Below are positions 15,873-23,581 of a DNA stretch of 63,375 nt, in pieces (within the stretch, counting starts at the first letter, position 1; the number at the start of each line of letters is the position of its first letter). The notes under the pieces were generated by a model. The model saw only the letters and a list, made by a program, of their open reading frames with translations. It was not told where the DNA came from and made no database searches. The position numbers were made by a program, and so were the translations under genes. This DNA comes from Lachnospiraceae bacterium (GTDB taxonomy: Bacteria > Bacillota > Clostridia > Lachnospirales > Lachnospiraceae). Location: assembly GCA_017461045.1 (NCBI GenBank), contig JAFTZJ010000030.1, positions 1 through 63,375 of the forward strand, given 5' to 3'.

Positions 15873-17678
15873 GTGAAAAACAATGAATTGATACCATTCG
15901 AAAGGAATCGATACTTTTCAGGAAAGATGCTGACTTCCTCCGATTTTCAGGCAGAGCAGAATTATAATAACAATAAGAGAAGATTCATGAATCAGGTGGT
16001 ACTTGGTTCCGGAATTATCTGCGGATGTGGAGTTTTTTCGCTGGATGATTTATCTCTCTTGATTGAAAGCGGTGCTGCAATTGATGGGGCAGGACGGGAA
16101 ATCGTAATCGAGAATTCAGTAGTGAAGAAAGTATCTGCAATTGCAGGCTTTGAAGAGTTGAGAACCAACAATGTGAGCCTGTGTGTGCGTTATAAGGAAG
16201 AAGATGTTCATGCGGTTTATTCTGTAAATCGGGAAGAGGGTGGTTCCGAGTACGAACATAATCGTGTGGCAGAAGGCTACGAGCTGTTTTTGGCAGACAC
16301 AGAAGATATTGAAAATGGGTTTGAAATGGAAACAGAATTCTTCGCAGAGGCAGAATTGCTTTCTACGGAAGATTATTCTGTTCGGCTTCGTATGCCGGCC
16401 ACGGTTAGTGCCGGACGGTATGCTAAGGCTGTGGTAGCTGTTACAAAACTGTCAGAGGCATCAAAGAAGCTGAATTATGAGACAGTGCTTCAAATGCCGG
16501 GATTTACATCTTCAGATAATGAGCATGAGCTGAAGATTCAATTACAGGGGATTTCGCTAGAACAGGGCGGAAAAGTGGAAAAAGAATATTGGATGAAGGT
16601 GCAGACGGAGACAACTCCGGAAACCGCAATTGTTATGAAAGCCGGTTCGACCAAAGCAACCGTAGATGGGGTGGTTGCAGAGGGGCTGCAGAATTTGAAT
16701 TTACAGGTGGTAATTTCAGATATTCATCCAAGAGACCTTGCTTTATGGGAGAATAATAAAATAAGTTTGGAAATGCGGGGAGCAAGTGCATTACAGGATT
16801 ATATTCGTCTTGCAGACTTGAAACTGGTTCGGACAGAAACAGCATATATTATCGAAGAGATAGAAGAACGATCTGTAAAACGCTATATTCCAACATTAGC
16901 CGGAGAAAAGAAGCATCAGGAATACCAGAGTTATTATCGGGATGAAATGCAACCTGTGCCGGTGACACAAAAAGTTTCCGATTACATGGAACGCGGAAAT
17001 GTTCCGGAATATAGAATGGTTCCTGAAATTGAAACCGGTATTTTGGAAATTCCATTAAATGCCAATGCGAAAAAGGGAGATATCCGGTATTCCGGAGAAG
17101 TTATGCATGGCCTTGGAAAAGGTAATGTATATGTAGAAATCGGATATGAGAAACTGGAAAACGTGTCTGTTGATGGTGGCAACTCAAAGACAACAATTTA
17201 TGGCAATCCGGATTTCTTTAAGGGACCGGAGGAATCCAGTGTATGTGTAGAAACTGCAGTAAAGGTATTAAATGACAAGGGAAGCTTTATTGTAGCAGTT
17301 AAGTTCTTAAAGGATGTAGAGTATCTGGTGCTTACATTCCGCTGGGTAGCAATTAAGTTCCCAACGGGAGAACGATTTGGCATTGCAGAGGATTACAGCA
17401 ATAAGAGTATTAGTGCCGAGACCCCGACAGTTGTGCTTGGAACGAAGGAAAGCTATTACTTTAATGTGAAGTTTAACAATATGAAGAGTTGTTCCATTGC
17501 ATATGAATTGACAGAGCCGGGAAGTGGTGAAATTTCACCGGATGGTATTTATACGGCTCCAACCAAGGAAGGCGTTTATGAGATTCGAATTTACTGTACA
17601 GATGCGCCAATGATTTGTACATATGCATATGCGATTGTAAAGAAGAAGGATGGAAACAGTTCTGAAGAGACACCGTAG
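15873..17678 (+). CDS. CIS-associated NRYFxGK-type protein with C-terminal Ig-like domain
   Basis: About 601 residues. The N-terminus carries FERNRYFSGKMLTSSDF and VLGSGIICGCGV, a signature I associate with proteins encoded in extracellular CIS loci; the exact role is unknown. The middle is beta-rich. The C-terminal 90 residues are Ig-like (GEISPDGIYTAPTKEG). There is no signal peptide. The start is uncertain: an ATG at 15822 overlaps the likely -10 box, so GTG 15873, which begins right before the conserved motif, is preferred. It is the first gene after the regulator repeats. A role as a surface or baseplate-periphery component, perhaps in attachment, is inferred only from the Ig-like domain and position. 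Confidence 0.65.
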   Translation: MKNNELIPFERNRYFSGKMLTSSDFQAEQNYNNNKRRFMNQVVLGSGIICGCGVFSLDDLSLLIESGAAIDGAGREIVIENSVVKKVSAIAGFEELRTNNVSLCVRYKEEDVHAVYSVNREEGGSEYEHNRVAEGYELFLADTEDIENGFEMETEFFAEAELLSTEDYSVRLRMPATVSAGRYAKAVVAVTKLSEASKKLNYETVLQMPGFTSSDNEHELKIQLQGISLEQGGKVEKEYWMKVQTETTPETAIVMKAGSTKATVDGVVAEGLQNLNLQVVISDIHPRDLALWENNKISLEMRGASALQDYIRLADLKLVRTETAYIIEEIEERSVKRYIPTLAGEKKHQEYQSYYRDEMQPVPVTQKVSDYMERGNVPEYRMVPEIETGILEIPLNANAKKGDIRYSGEVMHGLGKGNVYVEIGYEKLENVSVDGGNSKTTIYGNPDFFKGPEESSVCVETAVKVLNDKGSFIVAVKFLKDVEYLVLTFRWVAIKFPTGERFGIAEDYSNKSISAETPTVVLGTKESYYFNVKFNNMKSCSIAYELTEPGSGEISPDGIYTAPTKEGVYEIRIYCTDAPMICTYAYAIVKKKDGNSSEETP

Positions 17679-17684
17679 AGGTAA

Positions 17685-18551
17685 GTGAGAAGGCAAGGAA
17701 GTGTTAGAGTGGATTATCAGGTAAAGGGATTGTCGTTACGGACAGTAAGAGAAGTATATTCCGGTCCGGCAAATGATGTTCTGGTATGTGAGGATGTTGA
17801 AGTACGTAACAGTTATTATACGGTTCTGTTAATCAAAGATCATGTACTGGCAAAGCGTTTGTTGGAAATTCTGGTAGCAGATAACGGAAAACCATCAAAA
17901 TGCTATATTGATATTTTTACCTGCAATGAAGGCTTTGGAGTGGTATTTGATTACATCAAAGAGCGTTTTTTGACAGATTTCTATATGGGAAGTAGCTTCT
18001 CATTGCCGGTATGTGAAGAAATATGCACCAATCTAATTATGGAGTGTATATCTACTATGCTGCCGTATCCACTGCTGTATCTGGTACTAAAGCAGAAGCA
18101 AATTCATTTGAGCAGTGATAACAGTATCCACTTTGGAACACCTTTGGATTTGTCGGAGTTAAACGAGAAGGCAGGAGAAGAGGACTGTACGGTTCTATGT
18201 GCCACCTTGCTACGGGATATGCTGGTTGAAAAGGAAAAAGAGAAGGCTGTCAGCTATGAACTGTTAAGTAAGAAAATCAAAAAGCAGTCCTACACACGAT
18301 TTAAGGATTTATATTTTGATGTAAGAATGTCTTCTACCGATCCGAAGAAAAAGAACCTGTTGACACACATAAAAGGATTCTTTTACCGGAATCAAAAAGG
18401 GCTGTTTCGGATTTTGTTATATGCCTCTGTTATATTGTGTATCATTGTTGTAATTATGCTAATATCACATGCGATAACGGGAGAGGTTCCGTTCTTGCGA
18501 ATATTCTTTAACACCTTTGAACAAATAGGAACAGAGTCTTTACGAAAGTAA
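17685..18551 (+). CDS. TM-anchored pseudokinase-like protein
   Basis: 288 residues with one transmembrane helix near the C-terminus (about 243-265, LLYASVILCIIVVIMLI), so a cytoplasmic domain of about 235 residues and a short outside tail. The soluble part has the rhythm of a protein-kinase fold: a beta-rich N-lobe, a hinge-like VVFDYIKERFL, and QIHLSSDNSIHFGTPLDL where kinases have the catalytic and DFG loops. The catalytic Lys, HRD Asp and DFG motif are not visible. GTG 17685 is the furthest start; GTG 17709, with AAGGAAG upstream, may be the real one. As second gene of the CIS operon it may be part of a membrane docking complex. The fold assignment is inference. Confidence 0.6.
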   Translation: MRRQGSVRVDYQVKGLSLRTVREVYSGPANDVLVCEDVEVRNSYYTVLLIKDHVLAKRLLEILVADNGKPSKCYIDIFTCNEGFGVVFDYIKERFLTDFYMGSSFSLPVCEEICTNLIMECISTMLPYPLLYLVLKQKQIHLSSDNSIHFGTPLDLSELNEKAGEEDCTVLCATLLRDMLVEKEKEKAVSYELLSKKIKKQSYTRFKDLYFDVRMSSTDPKKKNLLTHIKGFFYRNQKGLFRILLYASVILCIIVVIMLISHAITGEVPFLRIFFNTFEQIGTESLRK

Positions 18552-18567
18552 ACTAAGGAGAAGCAAC

Positions 18568-20238
18568 ATGTTGTATTTTGTATTAGCCATTTTAATCATA
18601 TTGATTTTTTTCTTGATTCAAACCCGTTCTATGGCGATTCAACGCTTTTTAGCAATGGAATTGGTATTGGTTCTTGTAATAGTAAGCGGATACATACTAT
18701 CTTATTGGCAGACCGCGAGTAATCTGAGAGAGCAATTTGCATCTGTAGTTGCAAAGAATCTGGAACAGATGCAGGAATGTGCAGCAGGTTTGGATGAAAT
18801 GGAGCTTGCAGGCGGAGAAAATGAGTCAGTAGAAGAGATAAAAGAAGCGCTTCAAATGTATTTACCGAGAACGCAAGAAGCTCAGGCGGAAGCTTATACG
18901 AATCTGGGAATCCTGAGTATTAGCGGTGAGGACTACAGGCAGGAATTGGCGGGAGGAATGGATTCTAATTATATTCGAACGATTGAATTCCGGAAAAAGG
19001 TATATCCGATTTTAGATGAGGCAGTAGAACGAGGTGGCGTATCGTATACAATTCTTAAAAGTGGGCATGCAGTATTTGCAATTGCAGATACGGATGCGAT
19101 TGTTCCGATACGGGTGTTATGCGTAGAAGTTCCGATGATAAATGTAGAAAAAACCATTCAGGAATTGCAGGAAAAATATATGCTGCTTGGCTTGATAATC
19201 TGGGGAATTGGAACCATTCTTGTAGCAGTCGTTGCCTTTGTTCAGAACAACGAATGGAAACGGGTAATGCATGCAATGTCGGTAGTAAGCGTTGGCAAAG
19301 AGGAATGGAAAAAACCTCACGTCAGAAGCAATGAAATGCAGTTGATGTGGAATTCTTTAAGTGAAATTGTTAAGAATGTTGCCAAAATTGATTACGAGAA
19401 ATATCAGATGTTTCAAGCTTATTATCGGTTTGCACCAAAGCAGATAGAGAAGATATTAAAGAAAACATCGATTACAGATGTTGTAAATGGCGATAGTGCA
19501 GAAATCGAAGGTGTACTGGCCTTGGCAGTTATGTCGGGAGATGCAACGCTGAAGCAGGATGCATATGCCAAAAGCATGAATCACAAATACAATCTTCTGG
19601 CAAAGCATCAAAAGGAACAAAATGGTATTTTGCTATCCGGTGACAGTGACCTGCGCATGCTGAAATATATGTTTTTAGAAAGTCAGGAATCGGCAATTCA
19701 GTTTGGAATTGATGCATTAACGGAGTTTGCAGAAGAAGGAATATATACGAAAGAAAGTGCCATGTTATTGATTCATCAGGATCGGTTTACATATGGTATT
19801 TCCGGTGATGAAGAACAGGCAATGTCATTTATAATTTCCAGTGATTTAAGTATTTTACAGAATTACACCAAGCAATTAAGTGATTTGGGTATTCGCATGG
19901 TAATTACCGATTCTATGATTGATGAATTGGGCTCTCAGTACTCTTATCGCTATATAGGATTTGTAGAAGAAAAGGGAAATGCATTTAAGCTCTATGAGAT
20001 TTTGGATGCATATCCGGAGCGGGAACGCCGGATGCGATTGCGGGCAGATGAAAATCTACAGCAGGGTATTCATCTATTTTATCAGGATGATTATTATTTG
20101 GCGCGAAACGCATTTACGGAGGCATTGAAGGAATGTCCAAGTGACGGATTGGCAAAATGGTATTTGTTCACTTGTGAATATTTCTTAAATCATCCGGAAC
20201 AGGAAGAAATGTCTTACGGTTTATTTTCAAACCGGTAA
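18568..20238 (+). CDS. membrane sensor with degenerate class III cyclase domain and TPR
   Basis: 556 residues. Two N-terminal transmembrane helices (about 2-17 and 29-47), an extracytoplasmic sensor region (about 50-205), a third helix (about 206-228), a linker, then a region from FAPKQIEKILKKT (about 287) to RYIGFVEEKGNAFKLYEIL (about 480) that matches the layout of class III adenylate cyclases. Where true cyclases have a metal-binding Asp after the first strand, this has LALAVMSGDA, so it is probably inactive. A TPR-like helix pair (LFYQDDYYLARNAFTEAL) ends the protein. It follows the pseudokinase-like gene by 16 bases. Likely a signal-responsive scaffold of the CIS membrane module. Confidence 0.65.
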   Translation: MLYFVLAILIILIFFLIQTRSMAIQRFLAMELVLVLVIVSGYILSYWQTASNLREQFASVVAKNLEQMQECAAGLDEMELAGGENESVEEIKEALQMYLPRTQEAQAEAYTNLGILSISGEDYRQELAGGMDSNYIRTIEFRKKVYPILDEAVERGGVSYTILKSGHAVFAIADTDAIVPIRVLCVEVPMINVEKTIQELQEKYMLLGLIIWGIGTILVAVVAFVQNNEWKRVMHAMSVVSVGKEEWKKPHVRSNEMQLMWNSLSEIVKNVAKIDYEKYQMFQAYYRFAPKQIEKILKKTSITDVVNGDSAEIEGVLALAVMSGDATLKQDAYAKSMNHKYNLLAKHQKEQNGILLSGDSDLRMLKYMFLESQESAIQFGIDALTEFAEEGIYTKESAMLLIHQDRFTYGISGDEEQAMSFIISSDLSILQNYTKQLSDLGIRMVITDSMIDELGSQYSYRYIGFVEEKGNAFKLYEILDAYPERERRMRLRADENLQQGIHLFYQDDYYLARNAFTEALKECPSDGLAKWYLFTCEYFLNHPEQEEMSYGLFSNR

Positions 20239-20284
20239 TGTTAAATAAAAGAAACAGTAAACATAGTAAGAAAAGTAGGTAGGC

Positions 20285-21493
20285 ATGAATCAATTGTTTC
20301 AGGTACTGATGAGCACCATTAAGGCGAAAATCGTACCAATTTGGACAAAACTGAAATATTGGACCAGCAAAAGCTTCCTTCAATCTAAGCTGTTAAGCTG
20401 GATACGGGATAAACTTGCAAACTTATTCAATGTTAAGCCTAAGGATAAGAATGATTATTTTGCAGTTCGTAATTGGCTGATAAGCAAGAAACTGGCGTTT
20501 GCTATTGTGATTTCCCTAGGAATTATAAGCATTTGCACACTATTTATGATTATCAACCCGGTGGGCAATATGCAGGGAGAGGGTGCAACGGTATACCGGT
20601 TTAATTCCTTGCCATTACGGTTTGTGGAAGGTCCGGTCAGAATTAAAGCCCGTTCCGGTTACATCGCATATGACGGACATGTAAGCAAAGGATATGCATC
20701 CGGGTATGGCTCTTTATACAATGAAAATGAGCAATTGGTCTATGCAGGGAATTTTGAACGTAGTCAGTACAATGGAAATGGCACATTATACTATGCAACC
20801 GGTGAGACGAAGTACAAAGGAGAATTTGTAGACAACCAGTTTGAAGGCAACGGAGTGTTGTACCGACAGAATGGAAGCAAGTTGTACGAAGGAGAGTTTC
20901 TGGCTGGCTTACGGGAAGGTACCGGAATTCTTTATGATAGCGGAGATAACAAGGTTTTTGAAGGCAGTTTTCATTGTGACAACATTGTATATAATCAGTT
21001 TTTAGGGAAAAAGACATCTGATGTGGGGGCCTTATATACCGGAAACAGTTGCATTTACACTTATCAGAACGAAGCGGTTGTATGCATGGAAGATATTCAA
21101 GCCATGTATGTGGTTGATAACAATGAAAATAGTATAGAAGAAGGCGCAGCTGTTCAGCAGATATATGTATTAAGCGATGTGTTTGCCCATGGACAATCGC
21201 AGATTACCAGTATGGAACAGGTGACGAGTATACTTGGAAATCCAAGCTTTGAAGGTAATAGTTACATCATTTTCCAAGAAGCAGTGGCAATACACCAATT
21301 ACAGGAAATGGGTAAAATGCATGAGTTAGATGCCGGTTTGGTTATGAATTCTACATACGATGAAATGAAAACCGTAGATTCTTTCCAAAAGACACAGGAA
21401 TTGTATTTGTATGTATATCAGACAGAAGAGATAACCTATACATTCTTCTGCAAGGAACGGGATGGAGCATTTTTCATGTATTCAATTGAGTAG
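20285..21493 (+). CDS. membrane protein with MORN repeats
   Basis: 402 residues. A basic, amphipathic cytoplasmic N-terminus (1-69) is followed by one transmembrane helix (about 70-90) and an outside part. Four to five MORN repeats lie at about 125-235, e.g. YNGNGTLYYATGETKYKGEF and FEGNGVLYRQNGSKLYEGEF. A C-terminal domain of about 160 residues is not recognised. MORN repeats form beta-hairpin arrays that often bind membranes or proteins. Its place between the pseudo-cyclase and the TolC-like lipoprotein suggests an envelope scaffold for the injection system. Confidence 0.7.
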   Translation: MNQLFQVLMSTIKAKIVPIWTKLKYWTSKSFLQSKLLSWIRDKLANLFNVKPKDKNDYFAVRNWLISKKLAFAIVISLGIISICTLFMIINPVGNMQGEGATVYRFNSLPLRFVEGPVRIKARSGYIAYDGHVSKGYASGYGSLYNENEQLVYAGNFERSQYNGNGTLYYATGETKYKGEFVDNQFEGNGVLYRQNGSKLYEGEFLAGLREGTGILYDSGDNKVFEGSFHCDNIVYNQFLGKKTSDVGALYTGNSCIYTYQNEAVVCMEDIQAMYVVDNNENSIEEGAAVQQIYVLSDVFAHGQSQITSMEQVTSILGNPSFEGNSYIIFQEAVAIHQLQEMGKMHELDAGLVMNSTYDEMKTVDSFQKTQELYLYVYQTEEITYTFFCKERDGAFFMYSIE

Positions 21494-21514
21494 TAATGAC
21501 AGAAAGGAGTACCA

Positions 21515-23581
21515 ATGAAGGGTTTTAAGCGAATTATGGCAGTTGGAATTTGCTTGATGATTGTGGCAGGTTGCTATATGAATCCGGCGTATGCAGTTCA
21601 TGCATCTATTGCGTCCGACTCCGGTATTCCGAAAGGAAAAACAATTCAATTAAATCAAGCTAAAGCATTGGCACTAGCAAACAGCTCTGAGTATACGTCT
21701 CTGAGTAATAAGCTTGCATTGGCAGAAATCCAATATGCACAATCAGTTAAGGCATTGCAGCTGCAACAGAAGAACCAATCAACCTTCCGATGGTCTCCGT
21801 TATTGAATCTGAAATTTCCGGAAGACCCAACGTTGGCAGATGAATTTTCATACATATATGAGCCAATGGAAATGCAGTCCGGAATTGACACGATTAAGCA
21901 TCAGATGGCTAATGATAAGTATAATGTATATGAAGAATCGACACTGTTATTTACCCAGTGTTATACCCTGCAGGAGAGTATTCGTTTTACAGAAAATCGA
22001 TTAGCAGAAGAGCAGGAGACTCTTGCAAAGAATCAGGCACGGTTGTTAAGCGGACAGGCAACCCAGTCGGATATTGATAAAATAGAAAGCAGTATTAAGA
22101 ATCTGAATACAAAGCTGAACAATGATATGCGGAGCTTTGAGACAGCCAAGGATAAGCTGTCCAATGTTATTGGTTTAGATGTGAGAACCGGTTATACATT
22201 CTCCAATCCGTATATAACAGCCGATATGAACAGATTCCAATATGAAAATATATTAAACCATACCTTTGAAAATGATGAAGCGTTATATGAAGCAAAGGTA
22301 GATACAGCCAACGCATTACTGGCTTTGGATACGAATTATAATTTGATGAGAAATCAATATGGTTCGGATTTAGATTTGATTAATAGTTTTATCCAGCAGA
22401 TTCGAAATGGTGAAAAAGTAGATTCGGCAGCGTTCCGCTTAAAGTATGATGAACTGCTTAACAAAGTGGATGCACCATGGGCCGGACACTTCAGAATACT
22501 ATTTATTAAGATACCCAAAGAGTGGATAAAGGGTGAGGTTGATGGTGTACGTTATGTAGATGACGAGCCATATGTTTTGTATGAAGCGGCGCTGGAATAC
22601 CAGGATATCTACTTTGAAGAACAGCAGCTGAGAGCAGAGTTGGAAGAACAAGTAAAAGACGGCTTTGATAACTACATTTCTATGCGAGCAACCTATGAAG
22701 CGTTGGCTACGGAAGTAGAGCAAAAGGCGGTAGAACTTGAAAAAGCAGCAGGACTGAATCTGACAGGAGAAATGACCTATGAGGAGCTTGCAGACCTGCA
22801 GCAGGAATATGCAGACCTGCAAATGGAAGAGTTAACAGCTCTTTCTGATTACAGCAGTGCATTAACAAGCTATGACAAATTAACCTGTGGTGCAATTACA
22901 GCTCTGTTAGAAGGAGAAGGCACGAATATGGATGGTAGCACCGGAGGACTTAGCTACATTGTAGCAGAAGAGGAAGAAGGCGCTTATTACTATATTCATT
23001 CTTTGGCAGTTGATAATGCCTTTGAATTCGGACTCTATATACCAAAGAACTTTGGAGCAACCATTACATCCTATGAATTGTGGGTAAATGGTACGCAAAT
23101 TGGTGAACGGACTCCGGCGGATCAATCCATTAAGCATTTGGCATTGACCTTTGATACTGTGGAATCAGCGACTGTCCGGTTATACAATGGTGAAACCTTT
23201 GTGGATGAATGCAACATTGATACTTCTGTATACTCCGGAAAATTGACTATAACCACCGGCTATAGTATTCAGAATGATGCAGGCACCAAGATAGGAATCT
23301 ATGAGATTTCTACCAGTCAAACCACCGGATTTACGAATTTAGCAATTAAGACGACACATTCGGAAATTGCATATTACGATATTAAAACCTCGAGCGGAAC
23401 CTATTTATCCAATAGAAGACATGTTTCTATTGGTAGCAAATTCAAGTATTTAGGATTATTAACACAGGAAATACCGAATGTCACAGTGTGTTTTTATGAT
23501 GAAGATAAGGAACTATTATATGAGTGTCGAGTTGATGTGCAAAATAAAGCGTTGATACAGATTGAAGAAGTAGGAGAGTAA
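21515..23581 (+). CDS. TolC-like coiled-coil lipoprotein
   Basis: 688 residues. The signal peptide ends in a lipobox (MIVAGC, Cys 20), so the protein should be lipidated and anchored outside the membrane. The following region (about 40-480) has the long paired helices of outer-membrane-efflux-type proteins: LNQAKALALANSSEY near the start and a second coiled coil with EEQETLAKNQARLLSGQAT. The last 190 residues are beta-rich and may be two related Ig-like domains. TolC-type repeats in a Gram-positive are unusual; without an outer membrane, a peptidoglycan-spanning or periplasmic scaffold role is more likely. It is in the CIS operon, preceded by the MORN protein. Confidence 0.65.
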   Translation: MKGFKRIMAVGICLMIVAGCYMNPAYAVHASIASDSGIPKGKTIQLNQAKALALANSSEYTSLSNKLALAEIQYAQSVKALQLQQKNQSTFRWSPLLNLKFPEDPTLADEFSYIYEPMEMQSGIDTIKHQMANDKYNVYEESTLLFTQCYTLQESIRFTENRLAEEQETLAKNQARLLSGQATQSDIDKIESSIKNLNTKLNNDMRSFETAKDKLSNVIGLDVRTGYTFSNPYITADMNRFQYENILNHTFENDEALYEAKVDTANALLALDTNYNLMRNQYGSDLDLINSFIQQIRNGEKVDSAAFRLKYDELLNKVDAPWAGHFRILFIKIPKEWIKGEVDGVRYVDDEPYVLYEAALEYQDIYFEEQQLRAELEEQVKDGFDNYISMRATYEALATEVEQKAVELEKAAGLNLTGEMTYEELADLQQEYADLQMEELTALSDYSSALTSYDKLTCGAITALLEGEGTNMDGSTGGLSYIVAEEEEGAYYYIHSLAVDNAFEFGLYIPKNFGATITSYELWVNGTQIGERTPADQSIKHLALTFDTVESATVRLYNGETFVDECNIDTSVYSGKLTITTGYSIQNDAGTKIGIYEISTSQTTGFTNLAIKTTHSEIAYYDIKTSSGTYLSNRRHVSIGSKFKYLGLLTQEIPNVTVCFYDEDKELLYECRVDVQNKALIQIEEVGE

